DNA of 64,000 bases, taken from contig NZ_JAQGCZ010000005.1 in NCBI RefSeq assembly GCF_027706845.1, positions 372,001-436,000 on the forward strand. Reading direction: 5' to 3'. Below the pieces are notes generated by a model. That model worked only from the letters and a program-made list of their open reading frames with translations. It was not told the DNA's origin and ran no database searches. The position numbers and the translations under genes are program-made. The DNA comes from Mycolicibacterium sp. BiH015 (GTDB lineage: Bacteria; Actinomycetota; Actinomycetes; Mycobacteriales; Mycobacteriaceae). Shown here piece by piece: positions 36,719 to 45,884 of the stretch. Each line of letters starts with the position of its first letter. Within the stretch, counting starts at the first letter, position 1.

Positions 36719-39700
36719 TTAGATCCGGCCTTCGCGACGCAGCAGGTCCTGCGCGCTGAGCCCGCCGCCACCGCGGCGCGGCGCCTCGGGATCGGGACGG
36801 GCGTTCAGCTTCTCCGTCGCGGCGTCGGCATCGGTCTTGCGCTGCGCCGGGATCGCCCGCGTCGCCGCATCGTCGTCGTCACCTTGGGCCTGCGGTATCG
36901 CAGTGGTCGGCTCGTTGCTGACGGTGTCGGGCATCGCGCGGGTCGGCTCAGCCGAGGGCCGCAGCGGCTGCGGCGGACCCGCCGGGGCGTCCGTGCCGCG
37001 AAGGTCCCCGAGCCAGGATTCGATCTCGCGGTCTTCCCGCGGCTGCGGGGCAGCCGGTTTGTCGGACCGTGCGCGCTGCGCCGCTGCGGCGGCACCGCTC
37101 ACCGCGTTGCGCACCACGTTCTTGGCGGTCGACAGACGTGTGGTCTGAGGCTCGGGATCCGGCGCCGGGACCGGTGGTGCCGGCGCCAACGGCGGACGCG
37201 GCGGTGCGGTCGGGATCCGCGTCGTGCCCTGAGCGGACGGGTCGCCCGCGCGCGGCGGCAACCCGGGCCTGGGGCCGGTCGGCGGACGTCCGGGGCCGGG
37301 TCGGCCGGGTCCGGGGTGGCCGGGATCGTGCGGCGGCAACCCTCGCCCGCCCACCATCGGCGGCGGGCCGCCGGCTCCGACGAGTGCCTCGGCGGGTTCG
37401 TCGCGCTCGTCGCGGACCGTGGGACGCTTGCGCTCGTCGGGGAGTTCCGTCTCACCCAGGCCGAGCTTTTCCTGGATCCGCTTCATCCAGCGCGGCGCCC
37501 ACCAGCAGTCGTCGCCGAGCAGCTTCATGATCGCGGGCACCAGGAACATCCGGATGATCGTCGCGTCCAGCAGCAGCGCGATGAGCAGGCCGAACGCCAG
37601 GTACTTCATCATCACCAGGTCGGAGAACACGAACGCGCCTGCGACCACGGCCAGCACCAGCGCCGCGCCCGTGATCAGACGTCCCGTCGTGGCGGTGCCG
37701 ATGCGGATGGCTTCCGCGGTGGACATGCCGCGTTCGCGGGCCTCGACCATGCGGGAGACGAGGAAGACCTCGTAGTCGGTGGACAGGCCCCAGATCACGG
37801 CGATGATCAGGCCGATCATCGGAGCCATCAGCGGCTGCGGCGTGTAGTTCATCAACCCGGATCCGTGGCCGTCGACGAACATCCACGTCAGGATGCCCAT
37901 CGTCGACCCGAGCGTCAGCGCGCTCATCAGGGCGGCCTTGATCGGCAGCACGATGGATCCGAACGCGAGGAACATCAGGATCGTCGTGGTCACGATCAGC
38001 ACGACCACCATCAGAGGCAGTTTGTCGAACAGGCTGTGGATGCTGTCCTGTTCCAGCGCCGGGGTACCGCCGACGGAGATGTCGAGTCCGCGGGGAGGCT
38101 GGATCGAGCGGAGCTCGTCGATCTTCTGGGCGGCGTCGTTGCGGTTGACCAGACCGTTCTGCAGGACCCGGATCGACGGGTCTTTCGAGCCGCCCTCCTG
38201 CATGGAGCGTTCCTGCCACATCTTGGACGGGTCGTTGTCCGGGTCGATGAATCCGCTGATCGTCATCGCCTCGGCGCGCACCTCGGCGAGCTGCTGGTCG
38301 GTGACCGGCTCGCCGTCCTGCCGTTCGATAACCAGCGTGAGCGGTTCGGTGCGGAATCCGGGGAAGCTGCGGTCGAAATCCTCCTGCGCCTGGCGCACGC
38401 CGTTGTCCGGCGGCAGGTACTTCTCGCTGATGCCGCCGAGCGCGAGCTGGCCCAGCGGGATCACCAGCAGGATCATCACGATCAGAATCGGTGCGGCGAA
38501 CGCGATCGGCCGCTTCATCACGACGTTGACGAGCTTGCCCCAGAAGCCCTTCTCGACCTCGGCGCGCGTCTTGGTCTTCTGCGTCTTCTCTGCCAGCCAT
38601 TCGACCCACCACACGATCGGGGTGCGGGCCAGCGGTACGTACCGGGCGAGCGCGAGGCCGCCTGCGACGACGGCGACGAAGATGATGACGCCGAGCAGGA
38701 CCCAGTACAGGCCGCCGTCCAGGGCGTCCCTGTTGGCCATGACCAGATAGGTCAGCCAGCCCAGCGTTCCGAGGTAACCGAGCGCCAGGCCGATCACCGT
38801 CAGCGGCAGACCCTGCTCGCCGGACTGCCGGATACGTTTCCTGGCCAGGTGGCCCAGCGCGACACCGACCGGGGGGACCAGCAGGCCCGCCGGGATCGAG
38901 GCGACCGCGAGCGTGCTGGTCTTGGTGTTGGACGGGTCCGAGCTGACGTCGGACTGGATGAACTTCAGCAGCCAGCGCACGCCCAGCGCGTCGACGCGGG
39001 GGCCGAGGATTCCGAGCGCGGCCGGTAGCACGGTGATCGACAGGATCGCCGCGAGCATGACCGACGCGATGATCGCGTAGGTGATCGACTTCAGGAAGCC
39101 CTGCGGGAACAGCAGCAGCGGAACCGAGGACGCGACCAGGATGACGGCCGAGAACATGATGGTGCGGCCCGACGTCATCACCGCGCGCCGGACCGCGGCC
39201 TCGGTGTCGTAGCCTTCCGCGAGCTCCTCGCGGAACCGGCTGACCATGAAGAGGCCGTAGTCGATGGCGATGCCCAACCCCATCAGCGTGACGACGGGCT
39301 GGGCGAAGAAGTGGACGGGCATGAACTCGGCGAAGACCCGCATGATGCCCAGCGCGCCTGCGATGGTCAGGCCGCCGATGATGCCGGGCAGCGCGGCGGC
39401 GACGACACCGCCGAACACGAAGAAGAGCACGACGCAGACCAGCGGGATGGCGGCCACCTCGGCACGCTTCTGGTCTTCGCCGATGGTTCCGGTCAGCTCA
39501 CTGGCCAGGGGGTTCAGGCCGGCCAGCTGGATGCGGCCGTCGTTGACCTCGGAAAGCTGGGGCTCGATGGCCTGGTAGTTCTTCAGGATCTCGTCGTCGT
39601 CGTCGCCCTTGAGCGGGATGCTGATGAACGTCTTCGACTCGTCGGCGGTCTTCATCTGCTGCACGGTCGGGGAGTCGCTGTCCGGTGCGCGCAGCCAGCC

Positions 39701-40027
39701 GACCCAGCTGACGATCTGGTCCTCGTGGTCGGCGACGAGAGCGTTCAGCTCATCGGTGGTCGACTTGATCCACTCGGGATCGGTGACCTTCTCACCGTCG
39801 GGCGGCGTGAGGATCGCCACGACGTGGCTGGTGCGGTCGCGGCCATAGGCCTCGTCGGAGACCAGTGATGCGTGGACGGATTGGCTGCCCTCGTCATAGA
39901 ACCCGCTTTGGGTGACGTGCTGTCCCAGACTGATGCCGTAGACGCCGCCGCCCAGGCACAGTGCGACCATGACACCGATCACTATGTATCGGTACTGGTA
40001 CACCGTTCGACCCCACCAGGCGAACAC
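36719..40027 (-). CDS. mmpL3: MmpL3 trehalose monomycolate exporter, with an inserted domain
   Basis: 1102 aa, larger than the 944 aa of M. tuberculosis and the roughly 1013 aa of M. smegmatis. GTG start with AAGGAG. Proton relay pairs D256-Y257 (LGIAIDYGLF) and D751-Y752 (GLSTDYEVF). M. smegmatis has the second pair at 645-646, so about 106 residues are inserted between. The inserted piece (about 357-468) is hydrophobic and DUF4190-like. The C-terminal tail from about 850 is Pro/Gly/Ala-rich and ends in GGGGLSAQDLLRREGRI. MmpL3 moves trehalose monomycolate to the periplasm and is the target of SQ109-type inhibitors. Downstream of the NYN gene by 25 bp, in the same operon as trmB. Confidence 0.95.
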   Translation of the reverse strand: MFAWWGRTVYQYRYIVIGVMVALCLGGGVYGISLGQHVTQSGFYDEGSQSVHASLVSDEAYGRDRTSHVVAILTPPDGEKVTDPEWIKSTTDELNALVADHEDQIVSWVGWLRAPDSDSPTVQQMKTADESKTFISIPLKGDDDDEILKNYQAIEPQLSEVNDGRIQLAGLNPLASELTGTIGEDQKRAEVAAIPLVCVVLFFVFGGVVAAALPGIIGGLTIAGALGIMRVFAEFMPVHFFAQPVVTLMGLGIAIDYGLFMVSRFREELAEGYDTEAAVRRAVMTSGRTIMFSAVILVASSVPLLLFPQGFLKSITYAIIASVMLAAILSITVLPAALGILGPRVDALGVRWLLKFIQSDVSSDPSNTKTSTLAVASIPAGLLVPPVGVALGHLARKRIRQSGEQGLPLTVIGLALGYLGTLGWLTYLVMANRDALDGGLYWVLLGVIIFVAVVAGGLALARYVPLARTPIVWWVEWLAEKTQKTKTRAEVEKGFWGKLVNVVMKRPIAFAAPILIVMILLVIPLGQLALGGISEKYLPPDNGVRQAQEDFDRSFPGFRTEPLTLVIERQDGEPVTDQQLAEVRAEAMTISGFIDPDNDPSKMWQERSMQEGGSKDPSIRVLQNGLVNRNDAAQKIDELRSIQPPRGLDISVGGTPALEQDSIHSLFDKLPLMVVVLIVTTTILMFLAFGSIVLPIKAALMSALTLGSTMGILTWMFVDGHGSGLMNYTPQPLMAPMIGLIIAVIWGLSTDYEVFLVSRMVEARERGMSTAEAIRIGTATTGRLITGAALVLAVVAGAFVFSDLVMMKYLAFGLLIALLLDATIIRMFLVPAIMKLLGDDCWWAPRWMKRIQEKLGLGETELPDERKRPTVRDERDEPAEALVGAGGPPPMVGGRGLPPHDPGHPGPGRPGPGRPPTGPRPGLPPRAGDPSAQGTTRIPTAPPRPPLAPAPPVPAPDPEPQTTRLSTAKNVVRNAVSGAAAAAQRARSDKPAAPQPREDREIESWLGDLRGTDAPAGPPQPLRPSAEPTRAMPDTVSNEPTTAIPQAQGDDDDAATRAIPAQRKTDADAATEKLNARPDPEAPRRGGGGLSAQDLLRREGRI
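38624..38959 (-). other. DUF4190-like insertion inside mmpL3
   Basis: In-frame segment encoding about residues 357-468 of MmpL3. It holds the DUF4190 signature GHLARKRIRQSG-x3-GLPLTVIGLALGYLG between two hydrophobic stretches, then a third hydrophobic stretch near 440-465. The left flank is WLLKF, the right flank WLAEKTQKTKTR, which in ordinary MmpL3 are separated by only about 20 residues. GC content and codon use look like the rest of the gene, and no repeats mark the edges. Confidence 0.75.
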
Positions 40028-40052
40028 GTTCAGCTCCTTAAGCTTGAGTTTT

Positions 40053-40778
40053 CTAGACGCGCGAGGTCAGCAGCGACGACAGCGGCCGGAACGGCTGCAG
40101 CCAAGCGCCCTGCTCGGGCAGCGAATCGAGTCCGATCCGCGGTAACGGTTCCCGGAAGACACCAGCGATGTCCTCCAGATCGACGAACTCCAAGGTATCC
40201 GACGCTAACGCCCAACTGGCATGTTCGCGAAATCCGAGCACCTGGACCTTGACGCCGTTGCGGGCGATGTCCTCCAGCGGCAGTTTGAACGCCTGCCCGT
40301 CGGCGGAGGCAACGATCAGACCGGCCAGTCCCTGGCTGTCGCGCAGGGCGATATGGGCCAGCATGTCGCTGTCGACGTCGCTGTCTTCGTCCACCTTCGG
40401 TTTGGCGAACACCGCGAAGCCCACGTTACGCAACGCCTCCACCCACGGCCGGACGACGTCGGCGCTGCCCGGGGCGATGTTGGTGAAGACGGTCGCCTCG
40501 GGTTCCAGTGCCACCGCGCGTCCGCTGCCCGCGTACTCGGCGGACAGCTCGGCGGTGCGCGACAGCAACCAGCGTCCCAGCGCGTCGAACCGCGGCCGGT
40601 GCGCCGCCGTCGGGCGGCCGCCGAGGATCGATCCGAGGCCCATGTCGAGGTTGGGGGCGTCCCACACGAGAAGGACCCGGCCGGCCTGCGGCGGGGTGTC
40701 GGCGCCGAGTTCGGCCGGCGTGACAACCTCGGCGGTGTCGGGCAGCGCTGCGTCGTGCAGGTTGTCGGTGAGGCTCAT
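40053..40778 (-). CDS. NYN-domain protein (Rv0207c type)
   Basis: 241 aa from the ATG at 40778, which overlaps the trmB stop (ATGA). VLLVWDAPNLDMGLG near residue 35 is the NYN/PIN-like nuclease N-terminal Asp motif, and DSDMLAHIALRDSQGL with IVASADGQAF carries further acidic residues. Probable RNA-processing ribonuclease; no substrate known. Between trmB and mmpL3 in one operon. Confidence 0.83.
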   Translation of the reverse strand: MSLTDNLHDAALPDTAEVVTPAELGADTPPQAGRVLLVWDAPNLDMGLGSILGGRPTAAHRPRFDALGRWLLSRTAELSAEYAGSGRAVALEPEATVFTNIAPGSADVVRPWVEALRNVGFAVFAKPKVDEDSDVDSDMLAHIALRDSQGLAGLIVASADGQAFKLPLEDIARNGVKVQVLGFREHASWALASDTLEFVDLEDIAGVFREPLPRIGLDSLPEQGAWLQPFRPLSSLLTSRV

Positions 40779-41545
40779 GGCGTCTTCTCCCAGAGCAGTT
40801 CGGTCACGATCGGCCCCGCGAGTGCCTTGCGCTCGTACTTCGTCACGGGTCGGGCTACCGAGATAGGGAGGTCGTCCTCGGCGGTGACACGGCGCAATCG
40901 GGGTTCGGCGTCGCCGACCTCGGCGATGTGCTCGGCGTAACCCTGGTGGTCGGTGGCCGCGTGCAGCACACCGCCGGGGCGCAGACGGTCGGCGATCAGC
41001 GCGACCGTGTCGGGCTGCAGAAGTCGTCGCTTGTGGTGTCGTGCCTTCGGCCACGGGTCGGGGAAGAAGACCCGGACGCCGGTGAGCGACTCCGGGCCGA
41101 ACATCGAGGTGAGGACGTCGACGCCGTCACCGCGGATGAGCCGGATGTTGGGAACCGGGTCGGTCTCGGAAGCGCGGTCGATGGCGCTGAGCAGTTGGGC
41201 CAACCCGCGCCGGTAGACCTCGACGGCGACGACGTCGATGTCGGGCTCGGCCTGCGCCATCGCCAGCGTGGACGTACCGGTGCCGCACCCGATCTCCAGG
41301 ACGACGGGTGCCTGCCTGCCGAACCACGCGTCGGTGTCGAGCGGGCCGGCCGGGTTGTCGCCGTCACGGGCAGCCCGGCCGAGGTGCGGCCACAGCCGGT
41401 CCCAGGTGGCCTGCTGATTGTCCGAGATCGTCGAGCGACGCGCGCGGAAGCTGGTGACGCGTCTGTTGAAGTGCGGGTGAGGTGTATCCGCGGACGCGGC
41501 GACCTCGGAACCCGTTGACTGCATCCGTCCATGGTCGCTTATCAA
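40775..41545 (-). CDS. trmB: tRNA (guanine-N7)-methyltransferase TrmB
   Basis: 256 aa. SAM motif VLEIGCGTGTSTLAMA near residue 83, VFFPDPWPKARHHKRRLLQP near 160 (the family signature with the PDPWPK catalytic loop), and NRRVTSFRARR at the N-terminus. It methylates G46 in the variable loop of tRNA. An internal ATG at 41524 is an alternative start. First gene of the trmB-NYN-mmpL3 operon. Equivalent of Rv0208c. Confidence 0.95.
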   Translation of the reverse strand: MISDHGRMQSTGSEVAASADTPHPHFNRRVTSFRARRSTISDNQQATWDRLWPHLGRAARDGDNPAGPLDTDAWFGRQAPVVLEIGCGTGTSTLAMAQAEPDIDVVAVEVYRRGLAQLLSAIDRASETDPVPNIRLIRGDGVDVLTSMFGPESLTGVRVFFPDPWPKARHHKRRLLQPDTVALIADRLRPGGVLHAATDHQGYAEHIAEVGDAEPRLRRVTAEDDLPISVARPVTKYERKALAGPIVTELLWEKTP

Positions 41546-41691
41546 CGCCGTGCTCCCCGCATCGTGTTACAGATTGATACCCAACAGTTGCCTTCTCCTG
41601 GTACAGGCGGTTACCCAGGCCACGGGGGCGCAAAAGATGTGTCGTCGCCCTCCCGTGACCGGTGCCACGATGGACCCCGGGGGGAGCAACG

Positions 41692-42672
41692 ATGTCGTCA
41701 CCTGTTCCGGCGTTGGCCGATGTTCTTGGACGCTACGCCGCCGCGACGGGGGCGCCGAGGCTGAGCGCGGTCGAAGCCCGGTTGCGTGCTCCTCTCGCGG
41801 TCGCCGTGGTCGGCCGTCCGGGGGTGGGTCGGGGCGCCGTGGCCCGAGCGTTGACCGGCGCCGGGGTCACCGTGGTCAGCGACGCGGCCGACGTCGGTGT
41901 CGTGGTCGTCGCCGAGACGCTGAAGCCCGAAGACAGGCGGGCGCTGCGGGGTGATCTTCCGTCGATGGTGGTCCTGAACAAGGCCGATCTGTCCGGCCGG
42001 GTTGTCGGCGGTCCGCTGGCGGCGGCCAGGCGCGACGCCGACGACCTCGCCGTTGCGGTGGGGCGACCAGTCGTGCCGATGATCGCCCACCTCGCCGATG
42101 TCGAGCTCGACGGGGAGCTGGTCGATGCGCTGCGGACGCTGGCCACCGAGCCCGCCGACATGACGTCCACGGATGCGTTCGTCGGATCCGACCACGCGGT
42201 GCCCGCGCCGATCCGGCGGCGCCTGCTCGAACGCCTCGACCGATTCGGACTCGCGCACGCCGTGCTGGCCGTCGTCGAGGGTGCTGCGGCGGACGCGGTG
42301 GCGGTCAGATTGCGGGGGTTGAGCCACACCGAGGCGGTCGTGGAGCGGCTCGCGGGTTTCGCCGCCGAGGTCGGGTACCGGCGGACGCGTGCCGCGCTGC
42401 TGGCGCTGGAACGGGCGGCCACCGAATCGCGCGACGACGATCTCGCGGCGTTCCTGGCCGGCGACGAGGTGGTGATCGCGGTGATGGCGGCGGCGGTAGG
42501 CCTGGTCGAGGCTTCGGGTCTGCGAGTCGATCCCGGCGACGACCCGGATACCCACCTGCGCCGGGCGGTGCGGTGGCGCCGCTACGCCGACGGCCCGCTC
42601 GATGTGCTTCATCGCCGGTGCGCGGCCGACATCTCGCGCGGGTCGCTGCGACTGCTCGGGCAGGCTCGGTGA
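41692..42672 (+). CDS. GTPase-like protein (Rv0209 type)
   Basis: 326 aa from the ATG at 41692 with GGGGGGAG before it. Walker A-like GRPGVGRGAVARAL near residue 39 and a G4-type NKAD (VVLNKADLS) near 98, so a G-domain, with an unusual G1 lacking the final Lys-Ser/Thr. A long helical C-terminal part. No membrane helix. Overlaps the next gene (GTGA), so the two are co-translated. Confidence 0.7.
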   Translation: MSSPVPALADVLGRYAAATGAPRLSAVEARLRAPLAVAVVGRPGVGRGAVARALTGAGVTVVSDAADVGVVVVAETLKPEDRRALRGDLPSMVVLNKADLSGRVVGGPLAAARRDADDLAVAVGRPVVPMIAHLADVELDGELVDALRTLATEPADMTSTDAFVGSDHAVPAPIRRRLLERLDRFGLAHAVLAVVEGAAADAVAVRLRGLSHTEAVVERLAGFAAEVGYRRTRAALLALERAATESRDDDLAAFLAGDEVVIAVMAAAVGLVEASGLRVDPGDDPDTHLRRAVRWRRYADGPLDVLHRRCAADISRGSLRLLGQAR

Positions 42673-43814
42673 GCGCGCAGGACGTGGTGCTGGTGACGGG
42701 TCCACCGCGCGCCGGGGTCACCTCGATGGCCGCCGGATTGCGGCGCCGGATGCCGTCGTACCGGTTCGTCGAAGCGGAGGACGCCGCCGGGACGTCCGCG
42801 CCCGCGGCGGTCGTGTTCGTCGCATCGGCTGTCGCTCCGGTCGTCGAATCCGATTGCGCGCTGGTCGATTTGACCACGGGTGTGGTGATCGGCGTGGTGT
42901 CGAAGATCGACGACCATCGCGACTGGCGACGTGTCCCCAGGCTGGGGGAGCCGAGTCTGGACGAGCTTGCCGCCCTGTTGGAAGCCGAACTCGCCGCTCC
43001 GTCGCGAAAGGCTTTGCGCACGAAAGAATTTCGCTTGACACAGCTTCGTGAAGAGCGGGAGGAGCTGTCCCTGCGCCGGCGGACGGCGGCGGCGGACCGG
43101 GCGCGTACGCTGCGCAGCGATGTCCAACATGCGCGGCTCGGTTCGGCACAGACCGCGCGCCGGCGGTGTGCGGCGCTGCGCGCAGAGTTGATCGGCGAGG
43201 TCGCCGCGGTGCGCATGCGCGACGTGGCGGGCTTCGCGGAACGCGTCCGGCATCGCTGCGGCGACGTCCTTTCCGAGATCGACACCGACATCGCCGGGTA
43301 CACCGGCCGCCCTCCCACGCCGTCGCCGGTCCCCTTCCCGGATCCGCCGATGAAGGCACGTCGCCTGGAGAATCGCTTGATGGCGGTGCTCGGGGCGGGC
43401 TTCGGGTTCGGGGTCGCGGTGGTGGTGACCCGGTTCGTGGCGGGCCTGGCACCGGGGCTGGCCGCCGCGGGGCTGGCGACCGGCGTCGGCATCGGCACGG
43501 CGACCGCGGTGTGGGTGATCCGGGCCCGAGGCCTTCTTCATGTCCGGGCGGTCCTTCAGTCCTGGGTGGCCGATACCTCTGCCGCGGTGCGGGCCGCCGC
43601 AGAGGAGAAGGTGGCGACGAGCGTGCTCGACGCAGAAGCGATATGGGCCTCTGAGGGTGCCGCCGCGGCGGCCGACGAGGACGCCGAATACGTCCGGCGA
43701 ACGGCGTCGATCGACGCCGAAATTCGGAAACTTGCGCGTTTCCGGGATGACCCGCGCTTGTTACCGCTCGGTAGACCTCCCGGTGACAGCGTTCTGAATC
43801 GTTCCTGTGAGTGA
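42669..43814 (+). CDS. P-loop-like membrane protein (Rv0210 type)
   Basis: 381 aa from GTG at 42669. N-terminal GPPRAGVTSMA resembles a P-loop. The middle is Arg-rich and helical (residues 120-200), then a pair of hydrophobic segments (AVLGAGFGFGVAVVVTRFVA, and GLAAAGLATGVGIGTATAVW) near 238-282, then a helical C-terminus. Nucleotide-head plus helical stalk plus membrane hairpin recalls dynamin-like proteins such as IniA; this is only an analogy. Confidence 0.68.
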   Translation: MSAQDVVLVTGPPRAGVTSMAAGLRRRMPSYRFVEAEDAAGTSAPAAVVFVASAVAPVVESDCALVDLTTGVVIGVVSKIDDHRDWRRVPRLGEPSLDELAALLEAELAAPSRKALRTKEFRLTQLREEREELSLRRRTAAADRARTLRSDVQHARLGSAQTARRRCAALRAELIGEVAAVRMRDVAGFAERVRHRCGDVLSEIDTDIAGYTGRPPTPSPVPFPDPPMKARRLENRLMAVLGAGFGFGVAVVVTRFVAGLAPGLAAAGLATGVGIGTATAVWVIRARGLLHVRAVLQSWVADTSAAVRAAAEEKVATSVLDAEAIWASEGAAAAADEDAEYVRRTASIDAEIRKLARFRDDPRLLPLGRPPGDSVLNRSCE

Positions 43815-43835
43815 ATGGACATAGTCCTGAATTCC

Positions 43836-43854
43836 CGCGGGTATGTCACCCGCG
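43836..43854. terminator. GC-rich hairpin between Rv0210-type gene and pckA
   Basis: CGCGGGT-ATGTC-ACCCGCG, a perfect 7-bp stem with a 5-nt loop, 22 bp after the Rv0210-type stop and 120 bp before pckA. No T-tract follows. Either a tail-less terminator for the upstream pair or an operator for pckA. Confidence 0.4.
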
Positions 43855-43973
43855 TTAACCTCAATACACAGTGACGGCCACGGCTGCCATCAAAGGGAAG
43901 AGCGGCGAGTCCTTCCTGGCGCCGCCCGCGTTCTGGCAGACCTTTCGCAGAAGATGCAGGGAGACAACACAGC

Positions 43974-45803
43974 ATGACCGCAGCGACGATTCCGGGACTG
44001 GATTCCGCGCCGACCAACCACCAGGGACTGCTCGCTTGGGTTCGCGAAGTTGCCGAGCTGACGCAGCCGGACCGCGTTGCGTGGGCCGACGGATCCGAAG
44101 AAGAGTACGAGAGAGTGTGCGCTCAGCTTGTCGAGGCGGGCACCTTCCAGAAGCTCAACCCCGAGAAGCAGCCGAACTCCTATCTGGCGCTCTCCGATCC
44201 GTCCGACGTCGCACGCGTCGAGTCGCGCACCTACATCTGCAGCCAGCGCGAGATCGACGCCGGGCCGACCAACAACTGGATGGACCCCGCCGAGATGCGC
44301 GGCATCATGACCGAGCTCTACCGCGGTTCGATGCGCGGACGCACCATGTGGGTGGTGCCGTTCTGCATGGGCCCGCTCGATGCCGAGGATCCCAAGCTCG
44401 GTGTGGAGATCACCGACTCGGAGTACGTGGTCGTGTCGATGCGCACCATGACCCGGATGGGTGCCGCCGCGCTGGAGAAATTGGGCGGGGACGGCTTCTT
44501 CGTCAAGGCGCTGCATTCGCTGGGTGCGCCCCTGGAGCCGGGGCAGCAGGACGTGCCGTGGCCGTGCAACGATACGAAGTACATCACCCACTTCCCGGAG
44601 ACCCGCGAGATCTGGAGCTACGGATCGGGTTACGGCGGCAACGCGTTGCTCGGCAAGAAGTGCTACTCGCTGCGCATCGCATCGGCGATGGCCCACGACG
44701 AGGGCTGGCTCGCCGAGCACATGCTGATCCTCAAGCTGATCTCACCGGAGAACAAGGCGTACTACATCGCCGCGGCGTTCCCGTCGGCATGCGGAAAGAC
44801 GAACCTCGCGATGCTGCAGCCCACCATTCCCGGCTGGCGTGCCGAGACCGTGGGTGACGACATCGCGTGGATGCGCTTCGGCAAGGACGGCCGCCTGTAC
44901 GCCACCAACCCCGAGTTCGGTTTCTTCGGCGTCGCGCCGGGCACGAACTGGGACTCCAACCCGAACGCGATGAAGACGATCGCCGCGGGCAACACCGTCT
45001 TCACCAACGTCGCCAAGACCGACGACGGCGACGTGTGGTGGGAGGGCCTGGAGGGCGAGCCCGATCACCTGATCGACTGGAAGGGCAACGACTACATCCT
45101 GCGGGAAACGGAAACCAAAGCAGCGCATCCGAATTCGCGCTACTGCACACCGATCGCGCAGTGTCCGACACTGGCCCCGGAGTGGGACGACCCGCAGGGT
45201 GTGCCGATCTCGGCCATTCTGTTCGGCGGCCGCCGCAAGACAACGGTTCCGCTGATCACCGAGGCCCGCGACTGGCAGCACGGCGTGTTCATCGGCGCCA
45301 CGCTGGGCTCCGAGCAGACCGCCGCCGCCGAGGGCAAGGTCGGCACCGTGCGCCGCGACCCGATGGCCATGCTGCCGTTCCTCGGCTACAACGTCGGCGA
45401 CTACTTCCAGCACTGGATCAACATCGGCAAGCAGGCCGACGAGTCGCAGCTGCCGAAGGTGTTCTTCGTCAACTGGTTCCGCCGCGGTGACGACGGCCGC
45501 TTCCTGTGGCCGGGCTTCGGCGAGAACAGCCGCGTGCTGAAGTGGGCCATCGAGCGCATCGAGCACAAGGCCGACGGCAAGAGCACTCCGATCGGCATCG
45601 TCCCGACCGCTGCCGACCTCGATTTGGAGGGCCTCGACGTCGACGCCGACGATGTGGACCTCGCGCTGGCGGTCAATGCCGAGGAGTGGCGCAAGGAACT
45701 GCCGCTGATCGAGGAATGGTTCGAGTTCGTCGGCGAGAAACTGCCGACCGGCATCAAGGACGAGTTCGACGCGCTGAAGACCCGCCTCGCCGAAGAGAGC
45801 TAG
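43974..45803 (+). CDS. pckA: Phosphoenolpyruvate carboxykinase (GTP)
   Basis: 609 aa. It converts oxaloacetate plus GTP into phosphoenolpyruvate, the gateway to gluconeogenesis when mycobacteria grow on lipids. P-loop [12 protein letters not shown] at 269-280 with the reactive Cys at 273, [20 protein letters not shown] near 206-225, and [19 protein letters not shown] near 405. It has GTP-type length, unlike the ATP enzyme. It stands alone behind its own 159-bp leader. Equivalent of Rv0211. Confidence 0.97.
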   Translation: MTAATIPGLDSAPTNHQGLLAWVREVAELTQPDRVAWADGSEEEYERVCAQLVEAGTFQKLNPEKQPNSYLALSDPSDVARVESRTYICSQREIDAGPTNNWMDPAEMRGIMTELYRGSMRGRTMWVVPFCMGPLDAEDPKLGVEITDSEYVVVSMRTMTRMGAAALEKLGGDGFFVKALHSLGAPLEPGQQDVPWPCNDTKYITHFPETREIWSYGSGYGGNALLGKKCYSLRIASAMAHDEGWLAEHMLILKLISPENKAYYIAAAFPSACGKTNLAMLQPTIPGWRAETVGDDIAWMRFGKDGRLYATNPEFGFFGVAPGTNWDSNPNAMKTIAAGNTVFTNVAKTDDGDVWWEGLEGEPDHLIDWKGNDYILRETETKAAHPNSRYCTPIAQCPTLAPEWDDPQGVPISAILFGGRRKTTVPLITEARDWQHGVFIGATLGSEQTAAAEGKVGTVRRDPMAMLPFLGYNVGDYFQHWINIGKQADESQLPKVFFVNWFRRGDDGRFLWPGFGENSRVLKWAIERIEHKADGKSTPIGIVPTAADLDLEGLDVDADDVDLALAVNAEEWRKELPLIEEWFEFVGEKLPTGIKDEFDALKTRLAEES

Positions 45804-45884
45804 TAGCGCACCTTGCACCGCGCGCGCGCGTGTTTGTCCGTCGACACGCCGCCTCGCAGCGTGCGTCAGGGCTGGCTCGTCACG

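Noticed and set aside
45819-45830. CG dinucleotide run between pckA and the SDR
   Set aside because: Short simple repeat, no structural or coding meaning seen.
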